DNA of 64,000 bases from Actinoplanes sp. SE50/110 (GCF_900119315.1 NZ_LT827010.1:8364001-8428000); one strand, 5' to 3'. Positions 33,299-42,568 are shown, counted from the first letter of the stretch. Notes: a model not told the origin generated them from the sequence alone. Numbers and translations: made by a program.

Positions 33299-35383
33299 TC
33301 ACCACCGCCACTTCTGCAGCAGACTGCGACTGCACGAGATGATCTGGATCTCCGCCTGGTTGTCGGCGGTGACCGGGCGCAGACACAGGGTCGGATGCCC
33401 GACCGGCCGGATCACCCCGCCGGGGCCGAGCTCCCAGGCCTGCGAGGCGCTGCCGTTGCAGGTGTAGGTCCAGATCCTCTGTCCGGAGGCGAAATTGCCG
33501 CCCGGCACGTCCAGGCAGTTGCCCATCACCCGCAGCGTGTCGTCGGCCGGAACCCGGGTCAGAGCCTGCGCCTTGGAGCCGTTGCAATCGTAGAATTGCA
33601 GGTACGTCCGGATCGCGACGGCCGCCGCGGGCACGTCGACGCAGCGGTCGCCGCCGTTGACGCTGCGGATCGGGCTCATCAGCGGGTTCGGCTGCCGGGC
33701 CACCTTCACCACCTTGGCCACCGAGGGCACACCGGCCGCGTCGACGACGAACAGCATGTAGTAGCCGGGCGGGGCGACACCGCCGCTCGGCGGGCCGGTC
33801 ACGGTCAGCGTGGTGCCGGCGGCGCTGAACCTCAGCGGGATGTACCGCTGTCCCTGGTCGATGCCGTGGGTGACGTCGGCGAGCCCGACCAGCGCCACCT
33901 TCCTGATGCTCGACGCCTGCGGGGAGGTCACCGCGAACGGGGTGGCGATGTCGACGCCGGCCGGTGCGGCGGAGATCACCGGACGGTCGGCAAGGCGGCC
34001 GCTGCCGTCCTGGCGATAAAGATAGGGCGGGGAGAAGTACTCGATGTTCTTCTCCAGATAGCCGACCGTGGTGCAGATCCCGCAGACCCCGCCGCCGCCG
34101 GTGAGCACCCGGCCGTCGGGCAGCAGCGCGGCGGTCGAATGATACTGCCGGATCCGGCCGGCGCCGGCCAGCACGGTCCACGCCCCGGTCGCCGGATCCC
34201 AGCGCTCCGCCGCGGTGGCCGCGCTGTCCAGGTCGACCAGCGGGCTCTTCCTGGTGCTCGTCAACCCGCCGGTGGCCAGCACCGAGCCGTCGGCCAGCAG
34301 GGTGGTGTTGAGCTGGCGCCGCCCGGTGGACAGTGAGCCGGTGGTGGTCACGGTGGCGCCCGCACCGGTGGTGTTCAGCACCACCGAGGTCCGCGTGGGC
34401 ACCTGCGCGACCCCGCCCTCGGTCAGGTTGCCGCCGCCGGTCACCAGCGTCCTGCCGACGTCGTAGGTGGCGAACCCGCCGTAGTCGCGGGCCACCGCGT
34501 CCCGCGTGCCGGTCGCGGTGATCACCCCGTTGCCGGAGGTGGTGACGGTGTACGAGGTGGTGGGCGGACCGAACAGCTGGAGCTGGCTGTCCGGCCGGGA
34601 ACCGAGGAACGGATAGACCCGCGCCGCGTACGTCGGGCCGGCGGTGAGCGGGCGCAGGGCGCCGTCCGACTGGTAGACCTCGGCCGTCTTCGGGCCGCCG
34701 CCGACGATCACCTCCTCGCCGTTCGCGGTCTCGGCAACCGCCGGATACCACCGGCCGACCGCCATGTTCTCGCCCCGGGTCCAAGTCTCGGTCTGCCAGT
34801 GGAAGATATGCGTCCAAACCGTTCCGTCAAGGGCCGAGTCGGCATTTCCGCCGGCGACCAGAATGTCACCGTCCGGGAGATGCGCGAAACCCGCGCAGAA
34901 GATGTTCGCTCCTTGCAGATCAACTCTTTTGTACGTGTTGTCAGCCGGATTCCAGACCATCACCCGCGTGAAATCGTGGTCCGGATACGACTCCGCCGCG
35001 TTGTCGCCGACCGAATCCCAGATGAGCACCTTGCCGTTCGGCAGCACCGCGTCGAAGACCGGGACGACCGGCGTGCCGACCACCGGACTCCACGAGCCGG
35101 ACCGCCCGGGATCGGCGGAAACGGCCACCCGGGACACCGGGGTGCCCGGGCGGTGGCCGGTGTCCCGCTGGATCCGCGCGGCGTTCACCGCGGTCCGTCG
35201 CTCGATCTCGCTGATCGGCGTATCGGCGAGGTCGAGTGCCATGTGCTCGCGGATCTCGTCGGCCTCGTCGCCGTGGAGGTGCCCGGCATCCGCCTGCCCG
35301 GCCGCCGGATGGACACCCGACGTTCCAGCGAGCAGCAGAGCGGAAAACAATCCGGAAATGATCAATCCGCGACGCAAACGCAT
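33299..35383 (-). CDS. Secreted copper-radical oxidase (galactose/glyoxal oxidase type) with ricin-type lectin domain
   Basis: The 694-residue exported protein oxidises an alcohol or aldehyde and makes hydrogen peroxide. Signal peptide to about residue 29; kelch propeller with the crosslink Cys (NIFCAGFAHLPDGDIL), the crosslink Tyr region (GRWYPAV), axial YHSTAALLPDGRV and the late Cu-ligand His in THGIDQGQR; then a DUF1929-like domain; and a C-terminal beta-trefoil (RCVDVP, QFYDCNG, QAWELG). It resembles Streptomyces GlxA but has the added lectin. The lectin may hold it to a polysaccharide. Confidence 0.92.
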   Translation of the reverse strand: MRLRRGLIISGLFSALLLAGTSGVHPAAGQADAGHLHGDEADEIREHMALDLADTPISEIERRTAVNAARIQRDTGHRPGTPVSRVAVSADPGRSGSWSPVVGTPVVPVFDAVLPNGKVLIWDSVGDNAAESYPDHDFTRVMVWNPADNTYKRVDLQGANIFCAGFAHLPDGDILVAGGNADSALDGTVWTHIFHWQTETWTRGENMAVGRWYPAVAETANGEEVIVGGGPKTAEVYQSDGALRPLTAGPTYAARVYPFLGSRPDSQLQLFGPPTTSYTVTTSGNGVITATGTRDAVARDYGGFATYDVGRTLVTGGGNLTEGGVAQVPTRTSVVLNTTGAGATVTTTGSLSTGRRQLNTTLLADGSVLATGGLTSTRKSPLVDLDSAATAAERWDPATGAWTVLAGAGRIRQYHSTAALLPDGRVLTGGGGVCGICTTVGYLEKNIEYFSPPYLYRQDGSGRLADRPVISAAPAGVDIATPFAVTSPQASSIRKVALVGLADVTHGIDQGQRYIPLRFSAAGTTLTVTGPPSGGVAPPGYYMLFVVDAAGVPSVAKVVKVARQPNPLMSPIRSVNGGDRCVDVPAAAVAIRTYLQFYDCNGSKAQALTRVPADDTLRVMGNCLDVPGGNFASGQRIWTYTCNGSASQAWELGPGGVIRPVGHPTLCLRPVTADNQAEIQIISCSRSLLQKWRW

Positions 35384-35580
35384 GAAAAGGGTCCTTCCGC
35401 CAACCCGGAGGAATCGCCCCCTACAACCCCTCGCGGCCCTCACCATAGACCCGCACTAAGTCGTCCTTCAATGTTCTGTCGCCCTTAATCAATTCATCCC
35501 CAAACAGCCACCGAACCCGGTATAGCCGCCTTTAACCACCATCCGCACCCACAACGGACCACGCACAGCCCCGCGCCGCA

Positions 35581-35730
35581 CGGCCAGGCCTTGAACCCAC
35601 GCCCGCCCCACGGCCAGGCCTTGAGCCCACGTCCGCCCCACGGCCAGGCCTTGAGCCCACGTCCGCCCCACGGCCAGGCCTTCAGCCCACGCCCGCCCCA
35701 CGGCCAGGCCTTCAGCGCACGCTTAACCCA
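35581..35730. repeat. Five tandem 30-bp repeats
   Basis: Five units begin CGGCCAGGCCTTGAGCCCAC or a one- to two-base variant. As 30 is divisible by three, the repeat stays open in several frames and gives a decapeptide pattern, but without a ribosome-binding site. Confidence 0.9.
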
Positions 35731-35792
35731 CCTCGCAGGTTTCTGGCCAGTTCCGGCCCACGGGCTGGTTCTTGACGGCGCTGCAACTCCAA

Positions 35793-35878
35793 GCCCGTCT
35801 CGGCGTCGGGTACCGGTCACCGACCCACCGACCAAGCCCATCTCGGCGCCGGGAACCGGCCACCGACCCACCAACCGC
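35793..35878. repeat. Two tandem 43-bp repeats
   Basis: Units at 35793-35835 and 35836-35878 share GCCC, TCTCGGCG, CGGG, ACCGG, CACCGACCCACC at identical spacing with eight or fewer differences. Confidence 0.8.
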
Positions 35879-35934
35879 GCCCACCGGAACGCGGGGGCTC
35901 GGGGGGCTCGGCCCCCCGGCCAGCAACGCGAAGA

Positions 35935-35971
35935 GGGACCCCGGTCCGCGCATTCCGCGGACAGGAGTCCC
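35935..35971 (-). terminator. Terminator of the second initiator tRNA
   Basis: GGGAC and GTCCC flank a GTCCGCG/CGCGGAC inner stem with a CATTC-type loop; on the reverse strand it is followed by TCTTCG. Confidence 0.75.
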
Positions 35972-35982
35972 TCATTCCCTCG

Positions 35983-36056
35983 TAGCGGGGACAGGATTTG
36001 AACCTGCGACCTCTGGGTTATGAGCCCAGCGAGCTACCGAGCTGCTCCACCCCGCG
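35983..36056 (-). tRNA. Initiator tRNA-fMet(CAT), CCA not encoded
   Basis: The 74-base body is identical to the copy at 29056, including the C1-U72 mismatch and three GC pairs in the anticodon stem, but the genome continues CGAG instead of CCA after A73. The upstream 21 bases match the first copy with one change. Confidence 0.95.
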
Positions 36057-36078
36057 TCGGTAGATAAAGCCTAGCGCA

Positions 36079-36115
36079 CCGGCTCCGGAACCTGCAAAAC
36101 AGCCCCCGGAGCCGG
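36079..36115 (-). terminator. Terminator of the UPF0182 gene
   Basis: A perfect 10-bp stem CCGGCTCCGG/CCGGAGCCGG with a 17-base loop lies 12 bases beyond the stop of the UPF0182 gene. Confidence 0.7.
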
Positions 36116-36127
36116 CGTCTTCGCTGG

Positions 36128-39100
36128 TCAGCCGCCCGCACTCGCGGAGGGTGCCGGGTTGGCGGCGGTGGAGGGTGTGACCGACGGCCCGGTGCCGGTG
36201 GTCGTCCCGCCCTTCGCCTGGGAGGCCTGCTGGAAGCGGCTCATCGCGTCGTCGAGGGCCTTGAGCGCGTTGCCCTGGGCCACGAAGTCGCCGGATTTCT
36301 GCGCGTTCCGCAGGTTCTCGATGGCCTGGTCGACGGCCGCGGCGGCGGAGGCGAGGTCGCCGCTGAGGACCGGCGGGCCGGTGCCGCTGGCGGGTGGTGT
36401 CGTGCCGGTGTTGCCGCCGGTGCCGGTCCCGCCGTTGTTGTTCTTGCCGGCGGCGGCGAGGGCTTTCAGGCCGTCCTGCAGGTTGTTCTCGAGGACGACG
36501 TTGGAGCCGTCGCCGTACGACATGAGCACCTTCTGCAGCAGCGGCGCCGCACCGGCCGCGGTGGTGCGGACGTAGACCGGCTCGACGTACAGGATGCCCT
36601 GTTGCAGTGGCAACGAGATGAGGTTGCCGTAGAGGACGGTCTGGCCGTTGCGGTTGAGCGCGAACAGCTGCTGGGAGATGCCCGCGTTGTTGGTCATCAG
36701 CCGGTGCACCTGGACGGGGCCGGGTGTCACCGAGTTGTTGGGCAACTTGAGCACCTGCAGCTGCGGAGCGCCGGTGGTGTCGTACGACGCGGAGATCAGG
36801 GCGGCCATGTTGTCCCGGCCGTTCGGGGTGACCCCGGAGGTGAGCTGGAACGTGGTCGCGGACTGCACGGGCAGCTTGACGTTCAGGTAGAACGGCGGCT
36901 GCTTGACCCCGGCCTGCGGTGCGTCCGGGGCGTTCGGCACCTGCCAGAAGTCGTCGCCGGTGAAGAACGTCTGCGGGTCCTGGACGTGGAACCTGGTGAG
37001 CAGGTTGCGCTGCACCTTGAACAGGTCGGCCGGATACCGGAAGTGCTTGATCAGATCGGCCGGGGTGTCCCCCTTGGGGATGATCAGGTGCCCGCCGAAG
37101 GCCTGGTTCCAGGCCTTGAGGACCGGATCCTTGGTGTCGAACTCGTAGAGCTTGACGGTGCCGTCGTACGCGTCGACGGTCGCCTTGACCGAGTTGCGCA
37201 TGTAGTTGACGTCGTCGCGGGCCAGCGGGAAGGCTCCGGCCCCGGTCGTCTCGTCGCGCGTCTCGTTCGCCAGGTTGATCTTCTGCGCGTACGGGTAGGT
37301 CTGGGCGGTCGTGTAGCCGTCCAGGATCCAGACGATCTTGCCGTCGACCACGGCCGGGTACGGGTCGCCGTCGATGGTGAGGAACGGCGCCACCTTCTCC
37401 ACCCGCTCGCGCGGGGTCCGGATGTACATCACCTTGGAGTTGGCGTTGACCGCGTCGGAGAGCAGGAAGTTGCTCTCGGTGTTCTTGATCGCGAACACCA
37501 GCCGGCGGAAGAACGAGCCGATCGCGACGCCGCCCTTGCCGTCGTACGTGAAGGGGTCCGAGGCCTCTTTGTCCTCGTCCTGCCCCTGCGCGTTCTTGTC
37601 CCGTTCCTTCGGGCGGTCGAACTCCACGCTCCTGCTCTTGTCGGTCTGGCCGACGATCGCGTACTCGGTGGACTGCTCACCGTAGTAGATCCGCGGCTGG
37701 GTGGCTTCCAGCTCGTCGGTCGGCGCCGAGCAGTTGGCCGAGGTGTTGCTGCCGAGGAAGCCGGAGACGAAGTACGGAAGCCCGGCGCCTTCGCAGACCT
37801 TGTTGGCCGGCGCGGCGACCAGTCCGTACCCGTGGGTGTAGACGGTGTGCCGGTTCAGCCAGTTCCGCTGCTGTGCGGAGAGCTTCTCGTCGTTGATCTC
37901 CCGGGCGCCGACCACGAAGTCCTGCGTCTTGTTGTCGATCGTGTAGCGGTCGACGTCGAGCTTCTCGCCGAAGTCGTAGAAGCTGCGGGACTGCTGCGAC
38001 TGGGTGAAAGCCTGGGAGACCAGCTGCGGGTCGATCAGCCGGACGTTCTGCGCGCTGGTGTCGTCGGCCAGGTTGGCCGGCGGCGGCGTGGAACCGTTCG
38101 CCGCGGTCACCGGGGTGTAGTCGGTGACCTTCGTGGCGTTCAGGTCGAACGCGTCCCGGGTGGCCTCGATCGCCTTGGCGATGTATGGCCGCTCCTTGTC
38201 CGAGAGGCTCGGCTTGACCTGGAAGTTCTGCACGGCGAGCGGGTAGATGCCGCCGATCGCGACCGCGGAGATGCCGAGCAGGGCCAGCGAGACGCCGGGC
38301 CACACCAGGTTCCGCATCACCGCGTTGGAGAACACGATGATCGCGACGGCCACCACAATGGAGATGTACGCCAGGATCTCCTTGGCCGGGAGCAGCGCGT
38401 TCACATCGGTGTAGCCGGCGCCGTACAGCCCCGGCGAAACGTGCTGCTCGAGCAGCAGAGCGCGCCGGTCGAGAACGTACGCCACTGCCTTGAGCAGCAC
38501 GAACACCGCGACCAGGGTGGTCAGGTGGGCACGCGCCGCGGTGGTCATCCGGTCGCCGACGCCCTGCAGTCGGACGCCGCCGAAGATGTAGTGCACGGCG
38601 AGCGCGCCGAGCACCGACAGCACCACCGCGGTGAAGCCGAGGCCGAGCAGGTAGCGCAGCAGCGGGTAGTCGAAGATGTAGAACCCGATGTCGACGTGGA
38701 ACTGCGGGTCGGTCTGCCCGAACGGCTGCGCGTTGCGGAACAGCATCCAGTCGGCCCATCGGCTCTGCGCGGACAGTCCCGCGAAGAATCCGATGATGAC
38801 ACTCAGCACGGTGATCCAGGTGCCGAGCCGGGGCGTGAGGACCATCCGGTACCGCTCCAGCGTGGCCTGCTCCGCGGAGTGCGGCCGCAGCAGCGGACGC
38901 AGCCGGTACGCCAGGTACAGGTTCGCCCCGACGATCAGTGCCAGCACCGCGCCGACCGTCAGGAAGAGCAGCAGCCTGGTGACCAGCACCCCGGAGAACA
39001 CGTTGGCGAAGTCGACCTCGGAGAACCAGAGATAGTCCGTGTACGCGTCGATGCCCCAGCCGAGCAGCGTGAAAAGTATGAAGACCCCGACCAGGACGCC

Positions 39101-39151
39101 GACGGTGACGCGACCGCGCCGGCTCATCCTCGGTAGGGGACTGTTACGCAT
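36128..39151 (-). CDS. UPF0182 family integral membrane protein
   Basis: This 1007-residue protein has seven membrane helices in its first 330 residues (GVLVGVFILFTLLGWGI onward), then a large extracellular part with NWLNRHTVYTHGYGLVAAPANK and RFHVQDPQTFFTGDDFWQVP, hallmarks of the family, and a Gly/Thr/Pro-rich tail. The function is unknown. The same gene precedes a YlbL-type protease in mycobacteria (Rv3193c-Rv3194c). ATG 39151 keeps the conserved SPLPRMSRRGR N-terminus; an alternative GTG is at 39169. Confidence 0.93.
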   Translation of the reverse strand: MRNSPLPRMSRRGRVTVGVLVGVFILFTLLGWGIDAYTDYLWFSEVDFANVFSGVLVTRLLLFLTVGAVLALIVGANLYLAYRLRPLLRPHSAEQATLERYRMVLTPRLGTWITVLSVIIGFFAGLSAQSRWADWMLFRNAQPFGQTDPQFHVDIGFYIFDYPLLRYLLGLGFTAVVLSVLGALAVHYIFGGVRLQGVGDRMTTAARAHLTTLVAVFVLLKAVAYVLDRRALLLEQHVSPGLYGAGYTDVNALLPAKEILAYISIVVAVAIIVFSNAVMRNLVWPGVSLALLGISAVAIGGIYPLAVQNFQVKPSLSDKERPYIAKAIEATRDAFDLNATKVTDYTPVTAANGSTPPPANLADDTSAQNVRLIDPQLVSQAFTQSQQSRSFYDFGEKLDVDRYTIDNKTQDFVVGAREINDEKLSAQQRNWLNRHTVYTHGYGLVAAPANKVCEGAGLPYFVSGFLGSNTSANCSAPTDELEATQPRIYYGEQSTEYAIVGQTDKSRSVEFDRPKERDKNAQGQDEDKEASDPFTYDGKGGVAIGSFFRRLVFAIKNTESNFLLSDAVNANSKVMYIRTPRERVEKVAPFLTIDGDPYPAVVDGKIVWILDGYTTAQTYPYAQKINLANETRDETTGAGAFPLARDDVNYMRNSVKATVDAYDGTVKLYEFDTKDPVLKAWNQAFGGHLIIPKGDTPADLIKHFRYPADLFKVQRNLLTRFHVQDPQTFFTGDDFWQVPNAPDAPQAGVKQPPFYLNVKLPVQSATTFQLTSGVTPNGRDNMAALISASYDTTGAPQLQVLKLPNNSVTPGPVQVHRLMTNNAGISQQLFALNRNGQTVLYGNLISLPLQQGILYVEPVYVRTTAAGAAPLLQKVLMSYGDGSNVVLENNLQDGLKALAAAGKNNNGGTGTGGNTGTTPPASGTGPPVLSGDLASAAAAVDQAIENLRNAQKSGDFVAQGNALKALDDAMSRFQQASQAKGGTTTGTGPSVTPSTAANPAPSASAGG

Positions 39152-39202
39152 TACCAACGTTGGCTCCACACTTCGTCGGGCCGGTGTCTCACCTTACGAT
39201 CT

Positions 39203-39221
39203 CGTATCCAGCTTCGATACG
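39203..39221. promoter_or_regulatory. Inverted repeat upstream of the UPF0182 gene
   Basis: CGTATC-N7-GATACG lies 52-70 bases upstream of the UPF0182 start, in the 100-base gap after the YlbL gene. It may be an operator; no regulator is known. Confidence 0.35.
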
Positions 39222-39251
39222 TGGTGGAACATGTCCGGTCACTGCCAGTGG

Positions 39252-40283
39252 TCATGATGCCGAGCAGGGTGTGGGGGTGCCACCCGAGGTGAAGGTCTTG
39301 AGCGCGGTGAGTGCGTCGTCCACGGTGGCCACCTTCGCCATCGGCAGGCCGGGCACCGCGTTGCGCAGCGCCTCCGCGCAGTTGTCCTTGGGGACCAGGA
39401 AGATCTTGGCGCCGGCCTTGCTCGCGCCGACCAGCTTCTGCGGGATGCCGCCGATCGGACCCACGTTGCCGTCGTCGTCGATGGTGCCGGTGCCGGCGAT
39501 CACCTTGCCGCCGGTCAGGTCGTCGTCGCGCAGCTTGTCGATGATGCCGAGGGTGAACATCAGGCCGGCGCTCGGTCCGCCGATCTTGTCCAGGTCGATC
39601 TTGATGGTGAACGGGTGCGGCTGCTGGGTGCCGATCTCGATCCCCAGGCGCGGCGTCTTCTTCTCGTCGTCCGCGGCCTTCGTGGTCACCTCGGCGGTGC
39701 CCGCCCTACCGGCCCGGGTGTACCCCACGGCCAGCCTGCTGCCCGCCGGCTGGGCGGTGACCAGCGAGGTGAGCTGGCCCGGCCCGGTCACCGCGGTGCC
39801 GTTCACCGAGGTGATCACGTCGTTCTCCTGGAGCACGCCGGCGGCGGCGCCGCCCGCGGTGACCTTGCGCACGTAGGTCTGCACCGGGTAGCCGAGCTCG
39901 CGCAGCGCGACCGTCTCGGCGCTGGTCTGCGACTGCTTCCACTCCTGCGCGTTCTGCTCCTGGACCTGCTTCTCGCTCTGGTCCGGCGGGTAGATCAGGT
40001 CACGCGGGACCACCGCGTCCTGGTGACTCAGCCAGCCCTGCACCGCCCAGACCAGCTCCACGTGCGACTGCACGTTCACCGTGGTCAGCCGCAGCTCACC
40101 GGCGGAGGACGAGGTCTTGGCCCCGGTCACCTGGATCACCTCGGTGCCCTCGGCCGAACCGAGGGTGTTCACCGTCGGGCCGGGCTTGAGCACCACGTAG
40201 GGCAGGGGGGCGACCATGACACCCGCGGCCAGCAGGGCGGTTATCAGGGCGCCCAGGATGACGGTGACACCGCGACGTCTCAT
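39252..40283 (-). CDS. YlbL-type membrane-anchored PDZ/Lon-domain protease
   Basis: The 343-residue protein has one N-terminal membrane helix, a PDZ domain at about 140-215 (GVLQENDVITSVNGTAV) and a C-terminal Lon-type protease domain with the Ser of GGPSAGLMFTLGI and the Lys of GASKAGAKIFLVP forming the dyad. It probably cleaves a membrane-associated substrate outside the cell. The next gene downstream is UPF0182. Confidence 0.93.
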   Translation of the reverse strand: MRRRGVTVILGALITALLAAGVMVAPLPYVVLKPGPTVNTLGSAEGTEVIQVTGAKTSSSAGELRLTTVNVQSHVELVWAVQGWLSHQDAVVPRDLIYPPDQSEKQVQEQNAQEWKQSQTSAETVALRELGYPVQTYVRKVTAGGAAAGVLQENDVITSVNGTAVTGPGQLTSLVTAQPAGSRLAVGYTRAGRAGTAEVTTKAADDEKKTPRLGIEIGTQQPHPFTIKIDLDKIGGPSAGLMFTLGIIDKLRDDDLTGGKVIAGTGTIDDDGNVGPIGGIPQKLVGASKAGAKIFLVPKDNCAEALRNAVPGLPMAKVATVDDALTALKTFTSGGTPTPCSAS

Positions 40284-40373
40284 GCGCGTGAGAGTACCGA
40301 CCCACCCTGAGTTCTCTCTGAGCTGACACCTCCATCAGTCCGCTACGAGCGTTTCGCGCGTACCGTTAGGTCC

Positions 40374-41669
40374 GTGCCCGATATCCCGTTCGGCTTCTCC
40401 CTGCCGGGCGCGCAGCCGCCCGACCCCTCCGACCCGCAGCAGATGCAGCAGTTCATGGCGCAGCTGCAGCAGATGTTCGCTGCCCCCGGCAGTGGCCCGG
40501 TCAACTGGGACCTGGCCCGGCAGGTCGCCGCCAGCCAGCTCTCGGCCAGCGGCGACCCGGCGGTGAACATGTTCGAGCGCCACCAGGTCGAGGAGGCACT
40601 CCGCCTCGCCGACCTGTGGCTCGACCCGGTCTGCGCGCTCCCCAGCGGCATCCACAAGGCGGTCGCCTGGAACCGCAACGAGTGGATCTACAACACCCTC
40701 GACGTCTGGAAGAAGCTGTGCGAGCCGATCGCCGGCCGCATGGTGGGCGCCATGGGCGACCTCGTGCCCGAGGAGGCCCGGGCCCAGCTCGGCCCGATGC
40801 AGTCGATGGTCGCCACGCTCGGTGGCGCGCTTTTCGGCGGTCAGCTCGGCCAGGCCTTCGGCCAGCTCGCCGCCGAGGTCCTCTCGGCCGGCGACATCGG
40901 CCTGCCTCTCGGCCCGGCCGGCACCGCGGCGCTGGTCCCGGCCAACATCAAGGCGTACGGCGAGGGCCTGGAACTGCCCGAGGACCAGGTGCGGCTCTAC
41001 GTCGCCCTGCGCGAGGCGGCCCACCAGCGGCTCTTCGGACACGTGCCGTGGCTGCGCGCGCACGTGCTGAGCGCCGTCGAAACGTACGCCAACGGCATCA
41101 CCGTGAACCGGGAGGCGATCGAGGAGGCGATGGGCCGCGTCGACCCGAGCGACCCGGAGTCGATGCAGGCCATGGCCCTGGAGGGGATCTTCACTCCGGA
41201 GGACACCCCGCAGCAGAAGGCCAGCCTGGCCCGCCTGGAGACGGCACTGGCCCTGGTCGAGGGCTGGGTCGGCCACGTGGTCGACCAGGCGGCCGGCGAC
41301 CGGCTGCCGTCGGTCGCGGCGCTCGGCGAGGCGTTCCGCCGCCGCCGGGCCGCCGGTGGCCCGGCCGAGCAGACCTTCGCCGCCCTGGTCGGCCTCGAGC
41401 TGCGACCCCGCCGCCTGCGCGAGGCCGGCGCCCTGTGGACGGCGGTCGCCGAAGCGCGCGGTGCCGCGGGCCGGGACGCCCTCTGGGACCACCCCGACCT
41501 GCTCCCCACCGACGAGGACTTCGCCGACCCGGAGGCTTTCGCCCGCACCCAGTCCGACTGGGACATCAGCGAACTCGAAGGCCTCGCCGGCAACCCGGAG
41601 CCCGGGCCGGACGCCCCGGAGCCGGGCACCGACACTCCGCACTCCGGCCCGGACGACACCGAGAAGTAG
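40374..41669 (+). CDS. DUF2342 zinc-dependent metalloprotease-like protein
   Basis: The 431-residue protein contains NWDLARQVA, the central RLYVALREAAHQRLFGHVPWL with the family His residues, and the C-terminal RPRRLREAGALWTAV segment. It is related to the coenzyme-F420-biosynthesis-associated DUF2342 group (Rv3195). No substrate is known. The GTG start lacks a strong Shine-Dalgarno, and TACCGT lies at the right place for a leaderless transcript. The acidic Pro-rich tail is probably disordered. Confidence 0.88.
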   Translation: MPDIPFGFSLPGAQPPDPSDPQQMQQFMAQLQQMFAAPGSGPVNWDLARQVAASQLSASGDPAVNMFERHQVEEALRLADLWLDPVCALPSGIHKAVAWNRNEWIYNTLDVWKKLCEPIAGRMVGAMGDLVPEEARAQLGPMQSMVATLGGALFGGQLGQAFGQLAAEVLSAGDIGLPLGPAGTAALVPANIKAYGEGLELPEDQVRLYVALREAAHQRLFGHVPWLRAHVLSAVETYANGITVNREAIEEAMGRVDPSDPESMQAMALEGIFTPEDTPQQKASLARLETALALVEGWVGHVVDQAAGDRLPSVAALGEAFRRRRAAGGPAEQTFAALVGLELRPRRLREAGALWTAVAEARGAAGRDALWDHPDLLPTDEDFADPEAFARTQSDWDISELEGLAGNPEPGPDAPEPGTDTPHSGPDDTEK

Positions 41670-41738
41670 AACCGACCCGGAACGCTTCCGCTGGGGCGGC
41701 GCCGACGGCGCCGCCCCACCTCCGTGCCCTTGACCGGC

Positions 41739-42335
41739 TCAGGTGTCGAGGAGGGCTCGGGTGTTGTCCCAGCCTTCCAAGGCCACGTCCAGAGTGGCAA
41801 GGTCGGCCGGGCCGCGGAGGCGACGCCACGGTGGTGTGGAGGTGACCTCGCCGGGGGACGGGGCGGACCGGCGCAGCGACTGGGCGGAGGCCGTGTCGAG
41901 ATCGTGGTCGGGCAGCCAATCCGGGGCGGGCAGGCTGGCGGCCACGCCCAGCAGGCCGCCACCGGGGCCGCCCGGGGAGACCGCGACCGCCCGGCTCTCC
42001 AGCGGGCGCAGCAGCTTGCCGAGGATCATGCCGGGAACGTCCGGGGCGTCGGCGGCGATGACGGCGGCCTGCTCGAAGCCGTCGGCGGCGGCCGCCCGCA
42101 GCACCGGGAGCACGGTGGGTTGCGGGATCTCGTAGATCCGCATGCCGGGCCAGGCGATCTCCTCGGCCAGAGCCCGGTCCTGCGCGGTGGCGGCGATCGC
42201 GGCCTCGGCCTGCGCGAGGCGGGCCAGCAGATCGGCGACGTCCTCGGCCAGAGCGCCGCGCCAGGCCGCCGGATCCACCCCGGGCGGGCTCCACGGCACC
42301 GGGACCAGCATCGCCACCACCACACGCCGCGTCAC
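41739..42335 (-). CDS. DUF2064/GT-A-like hypothetical protein
   Basis: The 198-residue protein follows the nucleotide-diphospho-sugar-transferase pattern: VVVAMLVPVPW at the start, a charged helix, GFEQAAVIAADAPDVPGMIL (acidic metal-site-like DAPD) and VAVSPGGPGGGLLGVAASLP. This is similar to proteins labelled DUF2064. Catalysis is not established. It starts at GTG. Confidence 0.6.
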   Translation of the reverse strand: MTRRVVVAMLVPVPWSPPGVDPAAWRGALAEDVADLLARLAQAEAAIAATAQDRALAEEIAWPGMRIYEIPQPTVLPVLRAAAADGFEQAAVIAADAPDVPGMILGKLLRPLESRAVAVSPGGPGGGLLGVAASLPAPDWLPDHDLDTASAQSLRRSAPSPGEVTSTPPWRRLRGPADLATLDVALEGWDNTRALLDT

Positions 42336-42489
42336 AACGCCACCCTACCCAGCGCCCAGGGCACACCTCGCCGACCCGCGACGCTCACGACAGCGAGGGC
42401 ACGCTGTGCCGCCCCCGCTCACCAAGGGGCCAGCGGGTGGCACACGGCGCACCGCGGCAGACGATGGCGGGCGACGGCGCGAGGCGGGG

Positions 42490-42568
42490 ATGGCGCAAGG
42501 CGGGCATGGCGCAAGGCGGGCATGGCGCAAGGCGGGCATGGCGCGAGGCGGGCATGGCGCGAGGCGAC
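42490..42568. repeat. Five tandem 16-bp repeats
   Basis: ATGGCGCAAGGCGGGC is repeated five times with an A-to-G change in the last two units. The 369-base intergenic stretch (42336-42703) shows nothing else but G-rich variants of the same words. Confidence 0.9.

Larger units (their letters stand above)
35384..35934. other. Repeat-rich noncoding region
   Basis: No supported gene is seen between the oxidase and the second tRNA. Open frames here are products of the 30-bp and 43-bp repeats. The first 70 bases carry the oxidase promoter region. Confidence 0.6.

Noticed and set aside
35581..35730. Possible CRISPR array
   Set aside because: Units are directly tandem without spacers and no cas gene is present; the same holds for the 28-bp array at 60633.
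35489..35874. Reverse-strand frames encoding a decapeptide repeat
   Set aside because: They arise from the 30-bp repeat length; there is no RBS and no extension beyond the repeats.
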